From the NCBI RefSeq assembly GCF_900113015.1, contig NZ_FONV01000005.1:496001-560000 (forward strand): DNA of 64,000 nucleotides, read 5' to 3'. Within the stretch, counting starts at the first letter, position 1; each line of letters opens with the position of its first letter. The notes under the pieces are model-generated. The model searched no databases and had not been told where the DNA came from. It worked only from the letters and a program-made list of their open reading frames with translations. The stretch is from Actinoplanes philippinensis (GTDB taxonomy: Bacteria; Actinomycetota; Actinomycetes; Mycobacteriales; Micromonosporaceae). Positions 33,199 through 41,358 of the stretch are shown one piece after another. The translations under genes were made by a program, and so were the position numbers.

Positions 33199-34031
33199 CG
33201 GGTGGCTCCGATCAGGTTCAGGTAGGTGTCCTCGAGGGTCGGGCGGGTGATCGTCAGGGTGCTCAGGTCGGCGCCCGACGCGACCAGGTGACGGATCAGG
33301 TCGCTCGGGTCGGCGACCTGCTCGACCCGGACGGCGCCGTTCTCGGTCCAGCTGACCCGGGCCTCGGCGGCGCCGCGCCCGCCCAGGGTGGTCGGGGTGC
33401 CCTCGGCGACGATCCGGCCGGCCGAGACGACGGCGAGCCGGTCGGCGAGCGCCTCCGCCTCGTCCAGGTAGTGGGTGGTCAGCACGATCGTGGTGCCGTC
33501 GGCGGCGAGCGTGCGGATCAGGTCCCAGAACTGGCGGCGCGCCTCCGGGTCGAAGCCGGTGGTCGGCTCGTCGAGGAAGAGCAGCTCGGGGCGGCCGACG
33601 ATGCCGAGGGCCACGTCGACGCGGCGGCGCTGTCCGCCGGAGAGCGTACGGATCTTGCTGTTCCGTTTGGCGCTGAGCCCGACCAGCTCGATCACCTCGT
33701 CGGCGGTGCGCGGCTCCGGGTAGAACCCGCCGATGTGCCTGACCATCTCGCGCACGGTCAGGTCGGCCGCGTCGTCGGCGTCCTGCAGCACGATGCCGAT
33801 CCGGGTGCGCCACGCCGAGCCGGCCGTCCCCGGGTCCTCGCCGAGGACCCGCACGTCGCCGGCGGTCCGGCGGCGGTGCCCCTCGAGGATCTCGACGGTG
33901 GTGGTCTTGCCCGCGCCGTTCGGGCCGAGCAGGGAGAAGATCTCGCCGCGGGCGACGACGAGATCGATGCCCGCGACCGCGTCCTGCCCGCCGTATGTCT
34001 TACGAAGTCCGGTTACCTCGATGGCTTCCAT
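33195..34031 (-). CDS. ABC-2 transporter ATP-binding protein
   Basis: A 278-residue DrrA-like ATPase. Walker A GPNGAGKTT is at about 36-44, the signature LSGGQRRR at about 133, Walker B LLFLDEPTTGFDP at about 150, and the switch histidine in LTTHYLDEAEAL. The C-terminal 60 residues form the regulatory extension common in DrrA-type proteins (TRPTLEDTYLNLIG). It energises the permease encoded by the overlapping next gene. Confidence 0.93.
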   Translation of the reverse strand: MEAIEVTGLRKTYGGQDAVAGIDLVVARGEIFSLLGPNGAGKTTTVEILEGHRRRTAGDVRVLGEDPGTAGSAWRTRIGIVLQDADDAADLTVREMVRHIGGFYPEPRTADEVIELVGLSAKRNSKIRTLSGGQRRRVDVALGIVGRPELLFLDEPTTGFDPEARRQFWDLIRTLAADGTTIVLTTHYLDEAEALADRLAVVSAGRIVAEGTPTTLGGRGAAEARVSWTENGAVRVEQVADPSDLIRHLVASGADLSTLTITRPTLEDTYLNLIGATR

Positions 34032-34113
34032 GCATCAGATCGTGCTCCGCCGGGGCGCCCGGACGCGACGACCGCGCGGCTGTCATCGGCTGTCCACCGA
34101 TCGATGGACACGC

Positions 34114-34869
34114 TCACTCCCACTTGAAGGTGCGGGCGGCCGCGGTCAGCCAGACCACCGCCCACGTGCCGAGCGCGAGCCAGATGCCGAGCGGCACCGA
34201 GCCGCCGTGCATCAGCGTCTCCCGCAGCGCCTGGGCGTGCGCGGCGAGCGGCAGCAGGAACCAGCCGGCCGTGCCCAGGTCGGGCGCGCCGAACATGATG
34301 CCGCCGACGGAGAGCATCACCACGTAGATCAGGGTGGCCGCGCCCGTGGTGGTCTCCGGTTTGAGCACGCTGGCCAGCAGCAGCGCCAGCCCGCTGTAGC
34401 CGGCGGCGGCGAGCGCCGTCACCCCGATCGCCGGAAGCAGGGCGCCGGCCTCCGGACGCCAGCCCACCGCGAGACCGACCAGCGCCAGCACCAGCACCTG
34501 CACGGCGATCTGCACGAGGACCGCGGCGGTCTTGGCCAGCAGCAGGCCGGGGCGGGTCAGCGGGGAGGCGCCGAGCCTTTTCAGCACGCCGTAGCTGCGC
34601 TCGTAGCCGGTGGTGATGGCCTGCCCGGTGAACGCCGTCGACATGACGGTGAGCGCGAGCACGCCCGGGACGACCCAGCCGAGCCGGTCGTCGGTCGGCA
34701 AGTTGGTGACGTCGAACAGGCCGGCCCCGAGCAGCACCAGCAGCGGCACACCCATGGCCAGCACGACGGCCTCGCCGCGGCGGGCGGTGAGCAGCAGCTC
34801 CATCCGGATCTGCCGGCTCAGCACGACGCGCATCGGTGCCCGGCCGGGCGCGGGGGCGAAGGTGCTCAC
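34114..34869 (-). CDS. ABC-2 type transporter permease
   Basis: A 251-residue permease with about six helices. It carries the conserved cytoplasmic loop YERSYGVLKRLGASPLTRPGL between helices 2 and 3. The GTG at 34869 overlaps the stop of the ATPase upstream (GTGA). An internal ATG about 18 codons later (MRVVLSRQIRMELLL) is an alternative start. An 82-base gap separates it from the second transporter, the only real gap in this six-gene run. Confidence 0.88.
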   Translation of the reverse strand: MSTFAPAPGRAPMRVVLSRQIRMELLLTARRGEAVVLAMGVPLLVLLGAGLFDVTNLPTDDRLGWVVPGVLALTVMSTAFTGQAITTGYERSYGVLKRLGASPLTRPGLLLAKTAAVLVQIAVQVLVLALVGLAVGWRPEAGALLPAIGVTALAAAGYSGLALLLASVLKPETTTGAATLIYVVMLSVGGIMFGAPDLGTAGWFLLPLAAHAQALRETLMHGGSVPLGIWLALGTWAVVWLTAAARTFKWE

Positions 34870-35798
34870 TGGGCTGCTCCCACCGGGGTCTGGGTGGCGG
34901 TCAGGGCGAGGTAGACGTCCTCGAGGGTGCGCCGGCGGGTGTTGATCGCGGTCACGTCGGCGCCGGAGGCGGCGAACCAGGCCAGCACCTCGGCCAGCCC
35001 GGCGGTGTCCAGGCCGCCGGAGATCGTGTACTGCCCGGGGGCGGGCTCCGCGACCGAACGCCCCGGGCGCAGCCCGGTCAGGTCGAGACCCGGATCGGCC
35101 CGCACCTCCAGCACGTCGATGGCGGCCGCGGAGGTCAGCTCGGCCGGGGTGCCGGTGGCCGCGACAGTGCCGGACCGCATGATCACCACGTCGTCGGCGA
35201 GGCGCTCCGCCTCGTCGAGCAGGTGGGTGGTGAGCAGCACCGACACGCCGTCGGCGCGGAGCTCCTCGATCAGCTGCCAGGTGGTGTGGCGGGCCTCGGT
35301 GTCCATGCCGGCGGTCGGCTCGTCGAGGAAGACCAGCTCGGGCCGGCCGACCAGGGCGACCGCGAGGCTGAGCCGCTGCTGCTCGCCGCCGGAGAGCCGG
35401 CGGAACCGGGTGCGCTCGAATCTGCGCAGGCCGAGCCGGTCCAGCAGCATGTCGGTGTCGAGCGGGTGGGCCGCGAACGACGCGAACAGCCGCAGGATCT
35501 CGCCGGCCGTCGCCCACGGGTAGACGCCACCGGACTGCAGCATGATCCCGAGCCGGGGCATCAGCTCGTCGTGGTCGCCGACCGGGTCGAGCCCGAGCAC
35601 CCGTGCCCGGCCGTCATCCGGCCGGCGGAAGCCCTCACAGATCTGCAGGAGGCTGGTCTTGCCGGCGCCGTTGTGCCCGAGCAGGGCGAGCACCCGTCCG
35701 CGGGGCAGGGTCAGCGACACCCGGTCGACGGCCGTGGTCTCGCCATACCGCACCACGACGTCGCGCACCTCGACCGCGGCCGCGTCGCCACCAATCAT
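34866..35798 (-). CDS. ABC-2 transporter ATP-binding protein
   Basis: A 310-residue ATPase, first gene of the operon. Walker A is GHNGAGKTS, the signature LSGGEQQRL, Walker [14 protein letters not shown] and the switch histidine is in [16 protein letters not shown]-terminal extension of about 80 residues ends with [16 protein letters not shown], the common close of DrrA-like ATPases. It pairs with the permease it overlaps. Together with the second transporter and the two-component system it forms a probable export/sensing operon. Confidence 0.92.
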   Translation of the reverse strand: MIGGDAAAVEVRDVVVRYGETTAVDRVSLTLPRGRVLALLGHNGAGKTSLLQICEGFRRPDDGRARVLGLDPVGDHDELMPRLGIMLQSGGVYPWATAGEILRLFASFAAHPLDTDMLLDRLGLRRFERTRFRRLSGGEQQRLSLAVALVGRPELVFLDEPTAGMDTEARHTTWQLIEELRADGVSVLLTTHLLDEAERLADDVVIMRSGTVAATGTPAELTSAAAIDVLEVRADPGLDLTGLRPGRSVAEPAPGQYTISGGLDTAGLAEVLAWFAASGADVTAINTRRRTLEDVYLALTATQTPVGAAQ

Positions 35799-35952
35799 GA
35801 GTCCCGCCCATCTGCGATCCGTCCGCCACCGACACCATACGGTGAGCCGCTGGAGCCCCCGGCCGGGTGGTGCGCGCCGATGGCCTGTCCCACAGTGCCC
35901 CGGCGGGCCGGGGAAAACCTCCTACCGGGGTCGGGCTCTATCGTCTCCCGGT

Positions 35953-36414
35953 ATGAGCGTCGTGCAGATCTACACCGACGGAGCGTGCGCGCCCAATCCC
36001 GGGCCGGGCGGCTGGGGCGCGGTGCTGCGCTGGGGCACGGCGGAGAAGGATCTCTGCGGTGGCGAGGCGGAGTCGACCACCAACAACCGGATGGAGCTGA
36101 TGGCCCCGATCCGGGCGCTGGAGGCGCTGAACCGGGCGCCGCTCACGGTCGAGATCTACACCGACAGCGTCTACGTGCGCAACGGCATCACGCAGTATCT
36201 GCACAACTGGAAACGCAACGGCTGGATGACCGCGGCCCGGCAGCCGGTGAAGAACGTCGACCTGTGGAAACGCCTTGACGAGGCGGTCCGGCGGCACGAC
36301 GTCACCTGGCACTGGGTGAAGGGGCACGCCGGGCACCCGGAGAACGAGCGGGCCGACCGCCTGGCCGCCCGGGGGCTGCGCGAGGCGGTCGAGGCGGCCA
36401 GGGTCGACGGCTGA
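35953..36414 (+). CDS. rnhA: ribonuclease HI
   Basis: A 153-residue RNase HI, which cleaves the RNA strand of RNA-DNA hybrids. The catalytic Asp/Glu/Asp/Asp set is visible: [11 protein letters not shown] (first Asp), [14 protein letters not shown] (Glu), [12 protein letters not shown] (second Asp) and [11 protein letters not shown] (last Asp). The basic handle WKRNGW and HWVKGHAGH are also present. The length matches E. coli RnhA. A TATCGT hexamer lies 8 bases before the ATG and there is no clear Shine-Dalgarno. Confidence 0.95.
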   Translation: MSVVQIYTDGACAPNPGPGGWGAVLRWGTAEKDLCGGEAESTTNNRMELMAPIRALEALNRAPLTVEIYTDSVYVRNGITQYLHNWKRNGWMTAARQPVKNVDLWKRLDEAVRRHDVTWHWVKGHAGHPENERADRLAARGLREAVEAARVDG

Positions 36415-36420
36415 GGAGCA

Positions 36421-36801
36421 TCACGAGGCGGTACGGGTGTCCGCATCCGGTTTCGCCGGCTCGTCGACGGCCTCGGTCTGCCGCGGGACCTTGGCCCGGG
36501 CCACCCGGTCGAACGACAGCCGGTAGGTCTTGGCCCGGACCAGTTCCTCGGGCACGGCGTGGCGGCCCTCCCGCTGGCCGGGCACCTCGGGCGTCTCCGG
36601 CTCGTCGGGTTTCTTCCCGGCGGCCCGGGCCGCCATGCTGAAGACGCTGCGGGTGGCCGCGTCGTACCCGGTCTTGTACGCGTTCCGGAGGTCGGGGCCG
36701 CTCTGCCGGCGCTGATGGAGACGGCCGGCGGCGTACCCGGCACAGGCCATGAGGGCGGCGGCCAGAACGATCAGCAGTGCGATGTCGCCCGGTGTGGTCA
36801 T
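36421..36801 (-). CDS. small single-pass membrane protein of unknown function
   Basis: A 126-residue protein with one N-terminal helix (IALLIVLAAALMACAGYAAG, residues about 7-26) followed by a charged cytoplasmic tail. The tail includes a moderately conserved-looking part (YKTGYDAATRSVFSMAARAAG) and a Pro/Glu-rich segment. No family recognised. It is convergent with rnhA, 6 bases apart. GGAG and a CACAAT hexamer both lie just upstream of the ATG. Confidence 0.65.
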   Translation of the reverse strand: MTTPGDIALLIVLAAALMACAGYAAGRLHQRRQSGPDLRNAYKTGYDAATRSVFSMAARAAGKKPDEPETPEVPGQREGRHAVPEELVRAKTYRLSFDRVARAKVPRQTEAVDEPAKPDADTRTAS

Positions 36802-37146
36802 GCTCCGATTGTGACGAATGGGATAGACCGCGAGCTATGGCCCGTTTGACGTACCCCGGAGGAATTAGGTCGAAGGCTCAACTCACGGTCAGTGACCATT
36901 CGGTGGCCGCCAGGTTTCCCGTCACACACCTGAACTGGGGCCATGGTACATCAACCCGCTAACCGTGAGTTACATTCAGCACAGCTGCGCCACCGTCCCG
37001 CGACATCCGCCCAGCTCAAGATCCAATCAGCCGTATCGCATGGTGAAGCGCCGATAGGTCACAAGTTGACACTTTTGAGCGTGAAGCGGCACGGTACTTC
37101 CGATTGTCCTCGCGACAACGACGAGTTTGGATGATGGGGGAACACC
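36802..37146. other. intergenic region, lower GC, upstream of a sugar-binding lipoprotein
   Basis: A 345-base region noticeably richer in A and T than its surroundings. A TTGACA hexamer is at about 37066, but I found no -10 at normal spacing. No tRNA or riboswitch fold was recognised. It probably holds the regulated promoter of the downstream lipoprotein gene. Confidence 0.4.
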
Positions 37147-38412
37147 ATGCGCTCCACACGACGCGCCCTGGCGGCCGTCGTCGGCGCCGCCGCCCTGCTG
37201 GTGGCGTCCGCCTGCGGGACCGGGGAGGACGACGACTCCACGGCCGCCCAGGTCGAGGTCTTCACATGGTGGGCCGAGGGCGGTGAGAAGGCGGGCCTGG
37301 ACGCCCTGGTCAGCCGGTTCACCACCGCCTGCCCCGGCCAGCAGTTCTCCAGCGGCGCGGTGCCCGGCGGCGCCGGCGTCAACGCCAAGCAGGTCCTCAA
37401 CGCGCGGCTGCAGCAGAACGACCCGCCGGACGTCTTCCAGGTGCACGCCGGCGCGGAGCTGCTCGACCACATCGACTCCGGCCAGATCGAGGACCTCACC
37501 GCCGACTTCTCGACGTGGGGCCTGACCGGCACGCTCCCGGCCGGCCTGATCGAGACGATCACGGTCAACGGCAAGCTGTGGTCGGTTCCGGTCGGCGTGC
37601 ACCGGGCCAACGTGGTGTGGACCAACGACCAGGTGCTCGCCGACTCCGGCATCCTGACCGCGCCGAAGACGCTCAAGGAGTTCATCGGCAACCTCGGCCG
37701 GCTCCGGCGCGACGGTGTCGAGTCCCCGCTCGCGCTCGGCCGCGACTGGACCCAGCTGATGCTGCTCGAATCGGTGCTGATCAGCGACCTGGGGCCGAAA
37801 CGGTTCACCGGGCTGTTCACCGGCGCCACCAAGTGGGAGGGCGAGGCCGTCGCCGACGCGATCGACGACTACGCCACCGTCCTCGGATTCAGCAACGCCG
37901 ACCGCGACTCGCTCGACTGGCCGCAGGCGACCCGGCTGCTCGCCGACGGCAAGGCCGGTTACCAGATGATGGGCGACTGGGTCGGGGCCGAGCTGGAGGC
38001 CGCCAACTTCAGCGGGTACGACTCGTTCACCTTCCCCGGCAACGGCAAGGCGTTCCAGTGGCTCGCCGACTCGTTCGCGCTCAGCAGCGGGGCGGCCAAC
38101 CCGGCCGGCGGCAGGTGCTGGCTGCAGACGGTCGCGTCGCCGGAGGGCCAGCAGGCGTTCAGCGTGCAGAAGGGCTCGATCCCGGCCCGGACCGACGCGC
38201 CGACCGTCGGCTTCTCCGACTATCAGCTGTCCGCGGCCGCCGACTGGAAATCCGGGGTGGCGGTGCCGTCCTGCGCCCACGGCTCGGCCTGCTCCCAGCC
38301 GTGGCAAAATGCGGCGAACGCGGCCCTCGGCGCCTTCTCAACCTCGGAGGACAAGGCGGCCCTGCAGAGCGCCCTGGCCGCGGCGGCCAAGCAGTTCGTC
38401 CGCCAGGGCTGA
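37147..38412 (+). CDS. extracellular solute-binding lipoprotein, family 1 (sugar type)
   Basis: A 421-residue lipoprotein with lipobox LVASAC and an acidic Asp-rich linker after it. The body is an SBP_bac_1 fold: VEVFTWWAEGGEKAGLDAL at the start, PDVFQVHAGAELLD, SVPVGVHRANVVWTN and the late MMGDWVGAELEA segment, which most resembles glucose/mannose-type binding proteins. No ABC permeases or ATPase lie next to it, so it is a solo binding protein that must use a transporter encoded elsewhere or act as a sensor partner. A G-rich GATGGGGGAA stretch just ahead of the ATG can serve as ribosome binding site. Confidence 0.85.
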   Translation: MRSTRRALAAVVGAAALLVASACGTGEDDDSTAAQVEVFTWWAEGGEKAGLDALVSRFTTACPGQQFSSGAVPGGAGVNAKQVLNARLQQNDPPDVFQVHAGAELLDHIDSGQIEDLTADFSTWGLTGTLPAGLIETITVNGKLWSVPVGVHRANVVWTNDQVLADSGILTAPKTLKEFIGNLGRLRRDGVESPLALGRDWTQLMLLESVLISDLGPKRFTGLFTGATKWEGEAVADAIDDYATVLGFSNADRDSLDWPQATRLLADGKAGYQMMGDWVGAELEAANFSGYDSFTFPGNGKAFQWLADSFALSSGAANPAGGRCWLQTVASPEGQQAFSVQKGSIPARTDAPTVGFSDYQLSAAADWKSGVAVPSCAHGSACSQPWQNAANAALGAFSTSEDKAALQSALAAAAKQFVRQG

Positions 38413-38464
38413 GACGACCGGCCGAGGGCGGGCGGATCCGGCCCCGATCGGGCACGATGAGCGG

Positions 38465-39421
38465 ATGGGTGAGGAGCGCGACGGCGTACCGCTGACCAAT
38501 CTGGATCAGGAGCTGTTCCCCGGCGCCGGGGTCACCAAGCGCGACCTGGTGGACTATCTGGACGCGGTGGCGGACCGGTTCCTCCCCGTCCTGCGGGACC
38601 GTCCGCTCTCGGTCGTCCGGGTGCTCCGCGGCCAGGAGCGGTTCATGCAGAAGAACCTGCCGAAATACACACCGGACTGGGTGCCGCGGGCGTCGGTGTG
38701 GGCCGAGGCGTCGCACCGCGAGGTGACCTACCCGCTGGCCAACGACCGCCGGACCCTGTTCTGGCTGGGCAACCAGCGGGCCGTGGAGTACCACCCGGCC
38801 CTGATGACGGCCGGCTCGCCGTACCCCACCCACCTGATCATGGACCTGGATCCGCCGGAGGACGGCGGGTTCGCCGCCGCCGTGGCCGCGGCCCGGCTGG
38901 TCCGGGAGGCGCTGGCCGGCGCCGGGATGTCCGGCGCGGTCAAGACCAGCGGCTCGAAGGGCGTGCACGTCTTCGTCCCGCTCGCCGGTGAGCCCGCGGT
39001 CGAGGACGTGGCGGCCGCCCAGCGCGCGGTGGCCGCCCGCGCCGAGCGCATCGACCCCGAGCTGGCCACCACCGCGTTCCTCCGCGAGGACCGGCACGGC
39101 AAGGTCTTCCTGGACGCCACCCGGGCCGGCGGGGCGACCGTGGCGGCGGCCTACAGCCCGCGGATCCGGCCCGGGGCGCCGGTGTCGTTCCCGGTCGCGT
39201 GGTCCGATCTCGATCAGGTCGCGCCGGCCGACTTCACCATCCGGACCGCGCCCGCGCTGCTCGGCGACGGTGACCCGTGGGCGGCGGCGATGCCCGCGCC
39301 GCAGCGGCTCGACGCCGGGCTGATCGCCGAGGGCCACACCATCCCGGTCGCCCGCGTCCAGGCCATGCACGAGGGCAAACGACGGGCCAAGGCGCGGCGC
39401 GAGGCGGCCGGCGAGACCTGA
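38465..39421 (+). CDS. stand-alone LigD-type DNA polymerase/primase domain protein
   Basis: A 318-residue protein of the archaeo-eukaryotic primase type found as the polymerase domain of LigD. The metal-binding DLDPP motif is at about residue 121, with KTSGSKGVHVFVPL for nucleotide binding and a later FLDATRAGG segment carrying the third acidic residue. The early FWLGNQRAVEYHP is typical of the family. No ligase or nuclease domain is attached and no Ku gene is adjacent. It may fill ends in non-homologous end joining or in repair without Ku. CACGAT lies 6 bases before the ATG, as for the Acg-type gene. Confidence 0.85.
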   Translation: MGEERDGVPLTNLDQELFPGAGVTKRDLVDYLDAVADRFLPVLRDRPLSVVRVLRGQERFMQKNLPKYTPDWVPRASVWAEASHREVTYPLANDRRTLFWLGNQRAVEYHPALMTAGSPYPTHLIMDLDPPEDGGFAAAVAAARLVREALAGAGMSGAVKTSGSKGVHVFVPLAGEPAVEDVAAAQRAVAARAERIDPELATTAFLREDRHGKVFLDATRAGGATVAAAYSPRIRPGAPVSFPVAWSDLDQVAPADFTIRTAPALLGDGDPWAAAMPAPQRLDAGLIAEGHTIPVARVQAMHEGKRRAKARREAAGET

Positions 39422-39463
39422 GAGGCTACATCGAACGGTGTACGCGGTACTCGGGAGGCGTCG

Positions 39464-40597
39464 ATGCGGGTGACAGCTCCGGTACGACGCGACGGGCCGG
39501 CCGCCGGCCATAGCGTCCCGGGCATGACGACGACCCTCACCCGTACCGCTGCTCTGCTGACCCTGCTCGGCGTGCCGACCGGCCTGGCCCTCACCGACGG
39601 GCTCGGCGACGCCGCGCTCGTGCCCCCGCTCGCCGTCACCCTGGCCGCGATGGCGCTGGCCGTACGCCGATGGCCGCTCGGCGTGCTGATCCTGACCTTC
39701 TCGACCGTCGCGGCCTGGCGCCTCGCCGGCCTGATCCAGGCCGGCTGGGTCTGGCCGGCCACCGCGGCGCTGGTGGCGCTCGTGCTGGCCGGCCGGCTGC
39801 GGACCGCGGTGGCCGCCTCGGTGTTCACGCTGCTCTGGGGCCTGAACTGGGACACCTTCGTCTACCCGCACCCGCCCGGCTGGGTGCTCGCCCACCTCGG
39901 CGGGGAGGCGCTGTGGGTGACCGCCACCCTGGCCGCCGCCACCGCGTACCGCAACACGCTGCGCTGGCGGGCCGAGGTCGCCGGGCGTCTCGAGCTGGAG
40001 GTCCACCGGCGGCGGGCCGAGGAGCGGGTGGCGATCGCCCGCGACCTGCACGACGTGGTGTCGCACACCCTCGCCGTCGTCGGTGTGCACCTCAACGTGG
40101 CCCTGGACGCCTTCGACACCGAGCCGGAGGAGGCCCGGGAGTCGCTGCGCCTGGCCCAGGAGGTCCGCGGCCGTGCCATGAACGACTTGAAAGCGCTGGT
40201 CGGGGTGCTGCGCGAGGGCGAGCTGCCGGCGCTGGAAGGCCTCGACCGCCTGCTCGGCCAGGTCCGGGCGGCGGGGCTGGAGGTGTCACTCAACGAGTTC
40301 GGCGACCCGGTGCCGGTGCCCGCCCCGGTCGCCGCCGCCGTCTACCGGGTGGTGCAGGAGTCGCTGACCAACACGGTCCGGCACGCCGCCGCCGGCCGGG
40401 TCGTGGTGACCATCCGGTACGCGCCGGACAACGTGCTCGTCGACATCCAGGACGACGGCACCGGCGGCGCGCAGCCCACCGACGGCCACGGCATCGCCGG
40501 GATGCGCGAGCGGGTGGCCGCGCTCGGCGGCGCGCTCACCGCCGGGCCGGGGCGGACCGGATTCGCCGTACGAGCCACCATCCCGATCACGGAGTGA
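39464..40597 (+). CDS. membrane sensor histidine kinase (HisKA_3 type)
   Basis: A 377-residue kinase with about five membrane helices in the first 165 residues. The phospho-acceptor box is AIARDLHDVVSHTLAVVG and the HATPase part has ESLTNTVRHAAAG, DDGTGG and GHGIAGMRERV. The ATG at 39464 has GGAGG 5 bases upstream; the alternative ATG at 39524 lacks a ribosome binding site but starts directly before the first helix. The stop is 2 bases before the regulator gene. Stimulus unknown. Confidence 0.9.
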   Translation: MRVTAPVRRDGPAAGHSVPGMTTTLTRTAALLTLLGVPTGLALTDGLGDAALVPPLAVTLAAMALAVRRWPLGVLILTFSTVAAWRLAGLIQAGWVWPATAALVALVLAGRLRTAVAASVFTLLWGLNWDTFVYPHPPGWVLAHLGGEALWVTATLAAATAYRNTLRWRAEVAGRLELEVHRRRAEERVAIARDLHDVVSHTLAVVGVHLNVALDAFDTEPEEARESLRLAQEVRGRAMNDLKALVGVLREGELPALEGLDRLLGQVRAAGLEVSLNEFGDPVPVPAPVAAAVYRVVQESLTNTVRHAAAGRVVVTIRYAPDNVLVDIQDDGTGGAQPTDGHGIAGMRERVAALGGALTAGPGRTGFAVRATIPITE

Positions 40598-40599
40598 GC

Positions 40600-41256
40600 A
40601 TGCCGACGACCGTCCTCATCGCCGACGACCAGCACCTGGTCCGCGCCGGTTTCCGCAGCCTGCTGCGACGCGGCCGGGACCTGTCGGTGGTGGGCGAGGC
40701 GTCCACCGGCGACGAGGCGGTGCGCGCGGCCCGGGAGCTGCGGCCGGACGTGATCCTGATGGACATCCGGATGCCCGGCATGGACGGCATCACGGCGACC
40801 GGGAAGATCCTCGCCGCCCAGCCCACGAAGATCATCATCCTGACCACGTTCGAGACCGACGAGTACGTGTTCGCCGCCCTCGCGGCCGGGGCCAGCGGCT
40901 TCCTCACCAAGGAGATCGACCCGGAGGGGCTGCGCTCCGCGGTCCGGGTGGTGGCCGGCGGCGACGCGCTGCTCTCCCCCAGCGTGACCCGCCGCGTCGT
41001 CGGCCAGTTCGCGCACCGCCCCGTTCCAGCGGCCGGCCGGCCCGGCGGGGACCGCCTGTCCGTGCTCACCGACCGCGAGCGGGAGGTGGTCCGCCTGGTC
41101 GCGACCGGGCTGTCCAACGACGAGATCGCCGCCCGGCTGGTGATCAGCCCGCTCACCGCCAAGACCCACGTCACCCGGGCGATCGCCAAGCTCGGCGTCC
41201 GCGACCGGGTGCAGCTGGTGATCGTCGCCTACGAGGACGGCCTGGTCGGCAACTGA
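40600..41256 (+). CDS. NarL/LuxR-family response regulator
   Basis: A 218-residue regulator: acidic pair D9-D10, phospho-acceptor D55 (ILMDIRMP), TTFETDEY switch region and LTKEIDP with the conserved lysine. The LuxR domain reads LTDREREVVRLVATGL then SNDEIAARLVISPLTAKTH. It directly follows its kinase and is the probable cognate partner. Confidence 0.93.
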   Translation: MPTTVLIADDQHLVRAGFRSLLRRGRDLSVVGEASTGDEAVRAARELRPDVILMDIRMPGMDGITATGKILAAQPTKIIILTTFETDEYVFAALAAGASGFLTKEIDPEGLRSAVRVVAGGDALLSPSVTRRVVGQFAHRPVPAAGRPGGDRLSVLTDREREVVRLVATGLSNDEIAARLVISPLTAKTHVTRAIAKLGVRDRVQLVIVAYEDGLVGN

Positions 41257-41358
41257 TCGCCGGGAACTTCTCAGGACCGCCGCCGCCGTCCCGATGAACC
41301 CGGTCATCACACCTCGGCACTCCTCGGCCCGGGTGGCGTACCGGAAAGGGGCGAACGG

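Noticed and set aside
37060..37110. sigma-70 promoter with TTGACA at 37066
   Set aside because: No -10 hexamer at 16-19 bases; the next candidate is about 22 bases away.
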